A stretch of 7,008 nucleotides of DNA, from contig CAYTNB010000141.1 in the NCBI GenBank assembly GCA_964439085.1, positions 1 through 7,008 on the forward strand, written 5' to 3'. Below are positions 1 to 5,282 of this stretch, in pieces. A program made the position numbers and the translations under genes. Positions within the stretch are counted from its first letter, which is position 1. Each line of letters opens with the position of its first letter. Below the pieces are notes generated by a model, which was not told where the DNA came from, did not search any database, and saw nothing but the letters and a program-made list of their open reading frames with translations. The stretch comes from JAADIV01 sp964439085 (GTDB lineage: Bacteria; Desulfobacterota; Desulfobulbia; Desulfobulbales; VMSU01).

Positions 1-363
1 TTTGGTAATGATTATCGTACCCCGGATGGTACCGGTGTACGTGACTATATTCACGTAGTTGACCTTGCTTTGGGTCATATTAAAGCTCTGGATAAACTGG
101 CTGAAAATCCCGGAGTGGTCATCTACAATCTTGGCACTGGTTCAGGGTATAGTGTTATCGATTTGGTAAAGAATTTTGAAAAAGCCTCCGGGCGCAAAGT
201 TCCTTACAAATTTGTGGCTCGTCGTCCCGGAGATATTGCCCAATGCTATGCCGATCCAACAAAAGCAAAACTCGAACTAGGGTGGCAGGCCGAAAGAGGT
301 ATTGATGAGATGTGCGAAGATACCTGGCGCTGGCAGTCCGAAAATCCCAAAGGTTTTGAGTGA
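1..363 (+). CDS. galE: UDP-glucose 4-epimerase, C-terminal part (5' end outside window)
   Basis: GalE interconverts UDP-glucose and UDP-galactose using bound NAD in the cytoplasm, feeding the Leloir pathway and the supply of sugars for surface polysaccharide. The reading frame is open from base 1 and stops with TGA at 361-363, giving the last 120 residues of a protein normally about 330-340 long, so roughly the N-terminal two thirds with the NAD-binding glycine motif and catalytic Ser/Tyr-Lys is missing from the window. What is visible matches the GalE C-terminal half: the block TPDGTGVRDYIHVVDLA near the start, then YNLGTGSGYSVIDL, and the family signature RRPGDIAQCYADPTKAKLELGW near the end. 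No start is visible; the TTG at 70 is an internal leucine. It converges on the minus-strand genes, so it belongs to a different transcription unit. Identification is firm, although related NAD-dependent sugar epimerases share part of these motifs. Confidence 0.95.
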   Translation, partial: FGNDYRTPDGTGVRDYIHVVDLALGHIKALDKLAENPGVVIYNLGTGSGYSVIDLVKNFEKASGRKVPYKFVARRPGDIAQCYADPTKAKLELGWQAERGIDEMCEDTWRWQSENPKGFE

Positions 364-374
364 AATATCGTAGG

Positions 375-402
375 GATTCAGGCGTATTCAATCTTCTGAA
401 TC
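375..402 (+). terminator. weak hairpin after galE, possible terminator without a U-tract
   Basis: Twelve bases after the galE stop, GATTCAG (375-381) pairs perfectly with CTGAATC (396-402) around a 14-nt loop. An alternative inner hairpin, ATTCA (386-390) with TGAAT (397-401), competes with it. Position fits a transcript end, but no run of T follows, so intrinsic termination is doubtful. It may simply be a chance dyad or a 3'-end stabilising stem. Confidence 0.25.
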
Positions 403-469
403 TGCGCTTATGGCCTGTAAATAAATAACCTGGCCAATCTTGATGGCGTCGTAAGAAGTACCCAATCCC

Positions 470-538
470 GTCACCCCCGCGCAGGAGGGGATCCATAACA
501 TATTGAAACTACAGGACTCCCGCTTCTGCGGGAATGAC
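470..538. repeat. REP/MITE-like element: two facing hairpins with terminal inverted repeats
   Basis: This 69-bp element begins GTCACCCCCGC (470-480) and ends GCGGGAATGAC (528-538); the ends are inverted repeats matching at 9 of 11 positions. Over 25 bp each, the two arms match at about 17 positions. The right arm contains a perfect 6-bp stem, TCCCGC (518-523) with GCGGGA (528-533), around the loop TTCT; the left arm has a weaker C-run/G-run stem. Stems of this GTCATTCCCGC type recur many times in numerous proteobacterial genomes as non-coding intergenic repeats. Here it sits between two convergent genes, a typical location for such elements, and could help end or stabilise transcripts from both sides. 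There is no T-run on either strand. Only one copy is in the window, so its repetitive nature is inferred from the sequence type. Confidence 0.6.
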
Positions 539-614
539 GAAGAATAAGAGAATTACAGTTTTACTTAGCCATCCCGAGACTTTTCACTAGACCATCAGAT
601 ATAACGGGAGTCTA

Positions 615-1406
615 TTATTTCCCAGTAAGTAAACGTTGGGCATTGTCGCCCAATATTTTATTATACAGTTCCGGTTCGAGATTAAGATTGGCCAGTAATT
701 TGATGGTTGTGCTCTGATCTGTCCAGGGTGAGTCAGTGGCAAAAAGGAGATAATCGGGTGGATGATTTATTATGATATTTCGGGCCTTCTCCGGTTCGAG
801 AATATCCAGAGCGAAGGAGATATCCATATAAATCTTTTTGCCACATAGTATATCCCTTACCTCATCCCACATCCGCCAGGCTCCGAGATGGGAGGCGACT
901 AATTTAAGATGTGGGTAATTGGTGGCAACCTCGGCAATTTGAGCAGGAGCAGCTCTTCTAATTTCTGGGAAGGCAAGGTCGAAACCGGTATGAAGGAGTA
1001 AAATCAGTCCATGGTGGTTTATCGCTTCATATATTGGTTGTAGGCGTTTTTCATTTACAAAAAAGTCTTGATAGTAGGGGTGCATCTTAATGCCAGTGAA
1101 TCCTGCTTTCTTTATGCGCTCAATTTGTTCCAGACAATTAGTGGAGGCAGGATGCACTGATGGGAAAGGAATTAGCTGCTTACTCCTTATAGAACCAGCC
1201 CAATTCAGGATAGAATCGAATTGCTCCGGTCTGGTGGCAATAGTACAGACAACACTTTTGTCTATTCCGGCCCGTTGCATGGAACTCAACAAGCCTTGGC
1301 GGGTGCCATCGGTAAAAGCCGATATACCACCTGCCTTCTCGAGGTGGGGGATGGCGTCAGCCGCTACTTTATCTGGAAAAACATGGGTGTGGAAATCAAT
1401 TTTCAC
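615..1406 (-). CDS. amidohydrolase-2 family TIM-barrel metal-dependent hydrolase
   Basis: A 263-residue cytoplasmic protein of the amidohydrolase-2 (PF04909-like) branch of the metal-dependent hydrolase superfamily, whose members hydrolyse or decarboxylate small cyclic or aromatic acids. The metal-ligand pattern is complete: H6 and H8 in DFHTH at the N-terminus, H109 in GIKMHPYY with K107 beside it, H139 in LLLHTG, H173 in ASHLGAW, and D225 in FATDSPW. Length is a little short for the family but spans the barrel from first to last strand. The start is GTG (1404-1406), chosen because the metal-binding DFHTH follows at once as in relatives and because an in-frame stop lies a few codons upstream. 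No good Shine-Dalgarno is close to it (an AAAGG lies about 18 nt away). The substrate cannot be told from sequence. A 351-bp gap separates it from the nitroreductase upstream, so it may have its own promoter rather than belong to the efflux operon. Confidence 0.85.
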   Translation of the reverse strand: MKIDFHTHVFPDKVAADAIPHLEKAGGISAFTDGTRQGLLSSMQRAGIDKSVVCTIATRPEQFDSILNWAGSIRSKQLIPFPSVHPASTNCLEQIERIKKAGFTGIKMHPYYQDFFVNEKRLQPIYEAINHHGLILLLHTGFDLAFPEIRRAAPAQIAEVATNYPHLKLVASHLGAWRMWDEVRDILCGKKIYMDISFALDILEPEKARNIIINHPPDYLLFATDSPWTDQSTTIKLLANLNLEPELYNKILGDNAQRLLTGK

Positions 1407-1480
1407 GGTTTGTAATTTTTCTAACCTTTAGGAATGTGTGATTAGTCATCTGATCTGAGTGGCATCGATAATATAATATC

Positions 1481-1620
1481 GTACCTGTTCAGGTGCACCC
1501 CCAGATTTGTGTCAATTTCTCCGGCTTTGATGTCTGCGCTTATCTGCAGTAGGATCTCTATTCTCGGCCAATGCTTCGAAGTCCTAAATGAACAAATCTG
1601 GAGCACCCCTGGACAGTTAC
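1481..1620. repeat. 140-bp segment with ~30-bp imperfect terminal inverted repeats (MITE or IS remnant?)
   Basis: The left end (1481-1510) and the reverse complement of the right end (1592-1620) align as a shared GTA-CTGT-CAGG block, a TGC, and a perfect 10-bp inner block CCAGATTTGT, with a 2-bp and a 3-bp gap between them. About 81 bp lie between the arms. The left end also contains the dyad ACCTG-TT-CAGGT (1483-1494). The right-end sequence ACAGTTACAC recurs at 1658-1667, outside the segment, as though the terminal motif were present a third time. No transposase and no obvious target-site duplication are seen. A non-autonomous mobile element or the scar of an insertion sequence is the likeliest reading; I cannot assign a family. 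Confidence 0.5.
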
Positions 1621-1643
1621 ACTCCGGAGTTAATGGCCATTAA
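1621..1643. repeat. two abutting perfect palindromes
   Basis: ACTCCGGAGT (1621-1630) and TTAATGGCCATTAA (1630-1643) are both perfect palindromes and share one base. They lie directly against the right end of the 140-bp inverted-repeat segment. Perfect dyads of 10 and 14 bp could be binding sites for dimeric proteins (repressor or transposase). No promoter placement can be shown, so the role is open. Confidence 0.45.
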
Positions 1644-1672
1644 TAGCCCCTACCTAAACAGTTACACAATAT

Positions 1673-1722
1673 CTTGGTACCTTACAGATTGTTTTCTAGA
1701 AAAGAATTTATAAGGTACTAGG
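1673..1722. repeat. 50-bp near-perfect palindrome centred on TTTTCTAGAAAA
   Basis: The two 25-bp arms meet between 1697 and 1698 and match at 20 of 25 positions. As RNA (read on the + strand) three of the five mismatches become G-U pairs, leaving only two unpaired positions (1685/1710 and 1691/1704). The outer arm GTACCTTA (1677-1684) pairs perfectly with TAAGGTAC (1711-1718), and the centre TTTTCTAGAAAA (1692-1703) is a perfect 12-bp palindrome. On the minus strand it lies about 35 nt beyond the nitroreductase stop, so a stem there could terminate or protect the efflux-operon transcript. No U-tract follows it. Alternatives are a cruciform-forming recombination site or a small MITE. Confidence 0.6.
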
Positions 1723-1739
1723 TAAGCTTAGAGACTCCG

Positions 1740-1758
1740 ATACCCCCCTGTGGGGTGT
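1740..1758 (-). terminator. GC-rich hairpin touching the nitroreductase stop codon
   Basis: ACCCC (1742-1746) pairs with GGGGT (1752-1756), extended by T1741-G1757 and A1740-T1758, so the stem overlaps the first base of the TAA stop region read on the minus strand. It is placed as an operon-end hairpin would be, but the bases after it on the minus strand (CGGAGTCTCTAAG) contain no T-run. A similar C-run/G-run sequence lies at the end of the MFS gene (2418-2440), so it may be a copy of a small repeat. Confidence 0.35.
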
Positions 1759-2360
1759 TAGAATTTATTATTGATTACTACCTCATCAAGAGCTAGTTGA
1801 CCACCACGGGGCCAAGCATCTTTCACTCCTTTTCCGATAGCGACAAACATGGCAATAACATGATCCGGGGGCAGGTTAATCAGTTTTCCCACCGCATTGA
1901 AATCAAAGCCATCCATGGGGCAGGAATCGTAACCCATCTCTTTAGCTGTCAGCATCAGGTTTTGGGCGGCCATACCACAGGAACGCATGGCTTCATCTCG
2001 TTGCACCTGCGGTTTATCACGATAATAATCATCTATGGCCGGTACCATAAAATCCTGTACCTCCTGGGGAGCATTTTTCCAATAACGGCCGGGACTTTTA
2101 GCAAAGGCATTTAAATCGGCGCAGAGGATGATAAAAAGGGAGGCATCGGTGACTTGGGCCTGACCCCAGGCAACAGTCCTAATCTCTTGGCGCAATTCTT
2201 TATCCTGCACAACCACAAAACGCCAGTTCTGGATATTAAAGGCAGTAGGGGATAGGACGGCGAGATTAAGCAATTTCTCGACATCTGTACTATTTATATC
2301 ATGATTCGGGTCAAAATGTTTAACTGACCTTCTTGTTGCAATTGCTTCTCTAATTTCCAT
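1758..2360 (-). CDS. nitroreductase-family FMN-dependent oxidoreductase
   Basis: A 200-residue cytoplasmic flavoprotein of the nitroreductase family, which uses FMN and NAD(P)H to reduce nitroaromatics, quinones, flavins or related compounds; most members act as homodimers. Family marks are the N-terminal RRS FMN-phosphate motif (R10-R11-S12), the SPTAFNIQNWRF segment (37-48) lining the flavin, the helix MAAQNLMLTAKEMGYDSCPM (130-149) leading to GFD, the LPPDHVIAMFVAIGKG strand (163-178), and the C-terminal PRGGQLALDEVV. Length is normal. The ATG at 2358-2360 is supported by a strong Shine-Dalgarno, AAAGGAGG (2366-2373), five bases upstream. It lies 42 bp after the MFS pump gene on the same strand, so it is probably the last gene of the efflux operon, which suggests a part in handling compounds the pumps export. 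The true substrate is not evident. Confidence 0.88.
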   Translation of the reverse strand: MEIREAIATRRSVKHFDPNHDINSTDVEKLLNLAVLSPTAFNIQNWRFVVVQDKELRQEIRTVAWGQAQVTDASLFIILCADLNAFAKSPGRYWKNAPQEVQDFMVPAIDDYYRDKPQVQRDEAMRSCGMAAQNLMLTAKEMGYDSCPMDGFDFNAVGKLINLPPDHVIAMFVAIGKGVKDAWPRGGQLALDEVVINNKF

Positions 2361-2402
2361 GATGTCCTCCTTTAAAAATTTCAGTTGATCTGGGTTAGTT
2401 GG

Positions 2403-4007
2403 CTAGGTTGCTGCACTTATACCCCCTTGTGTGGGGGGGAGTTGTTGCTTCGTTCGTCTGGCATCGAGGATAAGCAGCAGTAAAAAAATACTTCCCAAGG
2501 CTCCAAAGAATGAGGTGTGGCGAAAGGTGTCCTGGAAGGATAGGCTCAAGGCCTTTAGATTCTGGACTTGGGTCAGTAGGCCATAACCGTGGGCTATGGC
2601 CATGTCAGTGGGCATATAGGCTGCTAGATTATGCCCTGTTGTGTTAATGAAATTCTGCACGTAGCTGTAGTTCTGAAGGTCAGCAATTCCTTCATAATGG
2701 ACGGCTTGTCGGAGTTCCAAAGTGTTAGTCGCTATGGCGGTTCCAAGGGAACCACCCAGAAACCTGAGATAATGCATTATACTTACCCCCTGTGAGGTAT
2801 ATGGCCCCAAATTGCCAAGAGCCATGGCTGATACTGGAGCGAAAAAAGAGCCTAAGGCAATCCCAAGTGGGATAGTGATCAGGGCGGCTTGTACAGAGGG
2901 GGTATAATAGTTCAGTGATGGGATCAGGTAAAAACTGGTGGTCAGATAGATAATGGTGCTGACAATCAGCACTGGCTGCGATCCGTATTTATCACTTAAT
3001 ATGCCCGCCATTGGAGATAAGATAGCGATAAAGATGGCAAAGGATAGCATGTGAATACCAGTGTCAAAGGTGCCTAGATGTTTCAGCGTTTCATAATAAA
3101 GAGGCAGTAGATAGAAAAGTTGGTAAACTGACAGCCCCATGACCAGAAAATAAAAGCCCATGGAAAGAGTGTATTGCCGAATTTTAAAGATGCTCATGTC
3201 AATTAGCGGAATGGTGCTGAATATCTCAGTAATAATATATAAAATAAGGGCAATGGCCGCAACAGCCCCAAGAATTACGATCAAATTAGATTGTCCCCAG
3301 CCTAATTGCTGCCCCTTGGAGAGGAGGGTTAGCAGGGCAACTGTGAAGGTGGCGATAAAGAAATAGCTGATGAAATTAAAATGCAGTTTCTGGCGATGGC
3401 GCACCATGATTGGCAAAAAAGATATGGCTGCCACAAAGTTAAGAATACCGATAGGCACGTTTATATAAAAAACCCAGCGCCAGGCAAGGTTCTCGGTAAT
3501 CCAACCACCTACTGTCGGCCCTAGTGACGGGGCAAAACTTACTCCCATGGCGTAGATTCCCATGGCCAAACCATGCTTTTCCGGGGGGTAGAGGGAAAAA
3601 AGGATGGTCTGGGCACTGGCCATAATAAAGGCTTCCCCTAGACCTTGCAGTACCCTGGCGCTGATCATTTGCGGCAGGGATTCAGCCAAACCGCAAAGGG
3701 CACTGGCTGTGGTGAATACTACAAGTCCAGCAAGAAAAACATTTTTCAGGCCAATGACTTTGCCAAGGCTATGGGTCAAAAGAAGCCCCACTGCCGCTGC
3801 GATCATATAAGAGGTAATGACCCACTGCACGCCGTAGAGATCAGTAGACAGCGGCCCCAACATTTTGGGTATAACAACATCGACTACGGTGGTATCGAGA
3901 ATGGCCATGAAGGCCCCTGTCATGATAATAGCGGAGAGAAATGTTCTGTATCTCGTTGATATCTTGGCGTAAATAGGAATGTCATTTTCTTCGTCCAGAA
4001 TGGTCAT
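2403..4007 (-). CDS. emrB-like: DHA2-family MFS multidrug transporter, EmrB/QacA type
   Basis: A 534-residue inner-membrane proton-coupled drug exporter of the 14-helix DHA2 family. After a short polar N-terminus the first helix runs into LDTTVVDVVIP (37-47), the family motif with the conserved acidic residue D38. RVLQGLG (118-124) is motif B with its arginine. GVSFAPSLGPTVGGWI (155-170) is the antiporter motif C, followed by WRWVFYINVPIG (176-187), typical of EmrB. The loop that should carry motif A reads LGKVIGLKN (81-89), lacking the usual Asp-Arg pair, as is also the case in EmrB-type sequences. The start ATG overlaps the stop of the upstream adaptor gene in an ATGA (4004-4007), implying translational coupling and a shared tripartite complex with the EmrA-like protein and an outer-membrane channel. 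The last residues (LPPTQGGISAAT) are encoded by a C-run/G-run inverted repeat and may be a recent extension. Confidence 0.93.
   Translation of the reverse strand: MTILDEENDIPIYAKISTRYRTFLSAIIMTGAFMAILDTTVVDVVIPKMLGPLSTDLYGVQWVITSYMIAAAVGLLLTHSLGKVIGLKNVFLAGLVVFTTASALCGLAESLPQMISARVLQGLGEAFIMASAQTILFSLYPPEKHGLAMGIYAMGVSFAPSLGPTVGGWITENLAWRWVFYINVPIGILNFVAAISFLPIMVRHRQKLHFNFISYFFIATFTVALLTLLSKGQQLGWGQSNLIVILGAVAAIALILYIITEIFSTIPLIDMSIFKIRQYTLSMGFYFLVMGLSVYQLFYLLPLYYETLKHLGTFDTGIHMLSFAIFIAILSPMAGILSDKYGSQPVLIVSTIIYLTTSFYLIPSLNYYTPSVQAALITIPLGIALGSFFAPVSAMALGNLGPYTSQGVSIMHYLRFLGGSLGTAIATNTLELRQAVHYEGIADLQNYSYVQNFINTTGHNLAAYMPTDMAIAHGYGLLTQVQNLKALSLSFQDTFRHTSFFGALGSIFLLLLILDARRTKQQLPPTQGGISAAT
2418..2440. 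repeat. C-run/G-run inverted repeat inside the 3' end of the MFS gene
   Basis: CCCCC (2422-2426) faces GGGGG within the G-run 2433-2439, about six bases apart, 17 bp before the end of the MFS coding region. Its left half, ATACCCCC, is also found in the hairpin at the nitroreductase stop (1740-1758), where the sequence likewise continues with CTGTGGGG. Two similar short hairpins at the 3' ends of consecutive genes suggest a small repeat family, but two short G/C-run hairpins could also match by chance. Confidence 0.35.
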
Positions 4008-5185
4008 GAATGGCTCTTTCTGGCTGGTTTGTTGTTATTTTGCCTCTTTATTTCAATCTCGCCCCCCATTCCTACCCGTAAGAGCGTTGTATCTCCTTTG
4101 GTGATTTTGATTCGTACTGGAATTCGCTGGGCCACCTTGGTAAACTCACCGGCGGAAATATCACGGGGAGCCAAGGCGAAGGTAGCGGCAGAGGCAGGCA
4201 GGATTGTTTTAACTATGCCTTCGTAAATGTTTTTGGGATAGGCATCGATCGTTATATTCGCTGGTGAGCCAGGCACTACTCCGGCCAGTTTTTGTTCCTC
4301 AAGGAGGACAGAGATATAAATATCATGTGGGTCAACCAGGGTAAATACCACCTTTTGTGGAGAGACCAGGGCACCAGGACTAACAAAACGTTTGGCGACC
4401 CTACCGGTCAATGGACTTTTTATAATGCATTGGCCTAAATCATCAAGAGCACTTTTTAAGGTGGCATTTATTTCCCTTATCTTATCATCCAGACCTGCAA
4501 TATCTTTCAGGGTCTCCTTTATGTGTATCTTCTGAGCTCTGGCCAACTCAACTTGATGGCCATATGTTACTGTCGATGCGTTGAGGGCTGCGATCTTTTG
4601 CCACAAGGCCTTTTGGGATAATTGTTTAGCGAGCAAACGGGCCGTGATGTCCTCGGCTTGGCTGTGGGAGACGGATTTGGTGGGTAATAGATTTTGATAA
4701 CGGTTGTTGTCACGTTTTAGTTGGTCAACCTCCACTTGAGCGGCAGCAAACTGGGTAGACATGGACTCTTTCTGCTTTTCTAATTCGGTGAGACGTGAGG
4801 CGGCAATCTCTTCATTAAGGCGGGTCTCTTTTTTCAGGCGTTGTAAGAAAAAATCCTTTGATTGCCTGGCATTTTTGGTGGCCTCCAAGCGAGCGTTTAA
4901 TTCCTCTACTGCCAGGCGATAAGAGGTGTCATCCAGGTGCGCCAGTGCCTCGCCTTTACTTACCTGATCTCCTTCTTTCTTATTGATTATAGCGATTCGA
5001 CCACTGACTCGATTGAAGCCTATGGAAACCAGACTGTCAGTGCGGACAAAAACCGCATCGGTGACTGCGTAGGCCATACGATGCTGGACAAAGCGTATGG
5101 TCAATAAAATGATGAGTGCAGCACAGATTAGGAGAATAGTTGCAGCAATGAGCCGCCCACGGGATGTATGATTATTTTCTGACAT
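4004..5185 (-). CDS. emrA-like: HlyD/EmrA-type membrane fusion protein of an efflux pump
   Basis: A 393-residue periplasmic adaptor anchored in the inner membrane by one N-terminal helix (about residues 12-31). It links the MFS pump encoded next to it to an outer-membrane channel. Domain order is classical: first lipoyl half-motif GRIAIINKKEGDQVSKGEAL (62-81); a long charged, Leu/Gln/Glu-rich coiled-coil hairpin (about 87-250); second lipoyl half IIKSPLTGRVAKRFVSPGALV (254-274); beta-barrel starting near YISVLLEEQKL; then FTKVAQRIPVRIKI (348-361), strongly EmrA-like, and LLRVGMGGEIEI (368-379). The ATG at 5183-5185 has no clear Shine-Dalgarno; it was kept because it gives the expected cytoplasmic stub before the helix. 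It follows the outer-membrane gene after 97 bp, a gap where I see no confident promoter or terminator, and its TGA overlaps the MFS start by 4 bp. Confidence 0.93.
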   Translation of the reverse strand: MSENNHTSRGRLIAATILLICAALIILLTIRFVQHRMAYAVTDAVFVRTDSLVSIGFNRVSGRIAIINKKEGDQVSKGEALAHLDDTSYRLAVEELNARLEATKNARQSKDFFLQRLKKETRLNEEIAASRLTELEKQKESMSTQFAAAQVEVDQLKRDNNRYQNLLPTKSVSHSQAEDITARLLAKQLSQKALWQKIAALNASTVTYGHQVELARAQKIHIKETLKDIAGLDDKIREINATLKSALDDLGQCIIKSPLTGRVAKRFVSPGALVSPQKVVFTLVDPHDIYISVLLEEQKLAGVVPGSPANITIDAYPKNIYEGIVKTILPASAATFALAPRDISAGEFTKVAQRIPVRIKITKGDTTLLRVGMGGEIEIKRQNNNKPARKSHS

Positions 5186-5282
5186 GGTAGTTTGATGGTA
5201 ACGAATAAGCAGTTTAACCAGGAATACAAAAACGGGTTACAATGCACCAATAGCGTGATTTTGTTGGGTGGGTTGTGAGTAG

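Larger units (their letters stand above)
1407..1757. other. repeat-rich intergenic region between nitroreductase and amidohydrolase genes
   Basis: This 351-bp gap has no convincing gene. From left to right it contains an AT-rich stretch (about 1469-1479) that could serve as a -10 region for the amidohydrolase but lacks a recognisable -35; a segment with inverted-repeat ends (1481-1620); two abutting perfect palindromes (1621-1643); a second copy of ACAGTTACAC (1658-1667; the first is at 1613-1622); a 50-bp near-palindrome (1673-1722); the 8-bp palindrome TAAGCTTA (1723-1730); and a GC-rich hairpin at the nitroreductase stop. The density of dyads is far above that of the other gaps in the window. 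It suggests remnants or landing sites of small mobile elements, or a stacked set of regulatory sites. Confidence 0.6.

Noticed and set aside
155..496. Minus-strand open frame of 113 codons opposite the galE end and the REP-like repeat.
   Set aside because: It is antisense to a clear galE reading frame, runs into a non-coding repeat and shows no protein-family resemblance.
572..613. Candidate terminator for the amidohydrolase: TCCCG (572-576) with CGGGA (605-609), or AGACT (577-581) with AGTCT (609-613).
   Set aside because: The stems are only 5 bp, mutually exclusive, have loops of more than 25 nt and no following T-run.
1090..1431. Plus-strand open frames opposite the amidohydrolase gene.
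   Set aside because: They are shadows of a well-supported minus-strand gene with intact catalytic motifs; the translated sequences look like low-quality antisense.
1483..1494. ACCTG-TT-CAGGT dyad as a repressor (for example LexA-like) operator for the amidohydrolase.
   Set aside because: It does not match the common LexA consensus forms, and it is part of the inverted-repeat end, which explains it better.
1442..1606. Minus-strand open frame of 54 codons starting at GTG (1604-1606), ending 35 bp before the amidohydrolase start.
   Set aside because: It has no Shine-Dalgarno, matches no family I recognise, and almost exactly fills the inverted-repeat segment, so its coding of both arms is probably coincidental.
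5186..5282. Possible internal promoter or terminator in the 97-bp gap between the outer-membrane gene and the EmrA-like gene.
   Set aside because: Only a 5-bp TAACC/GGTTA dyad and no convincing -35/-10 pair were found, so no site is called.
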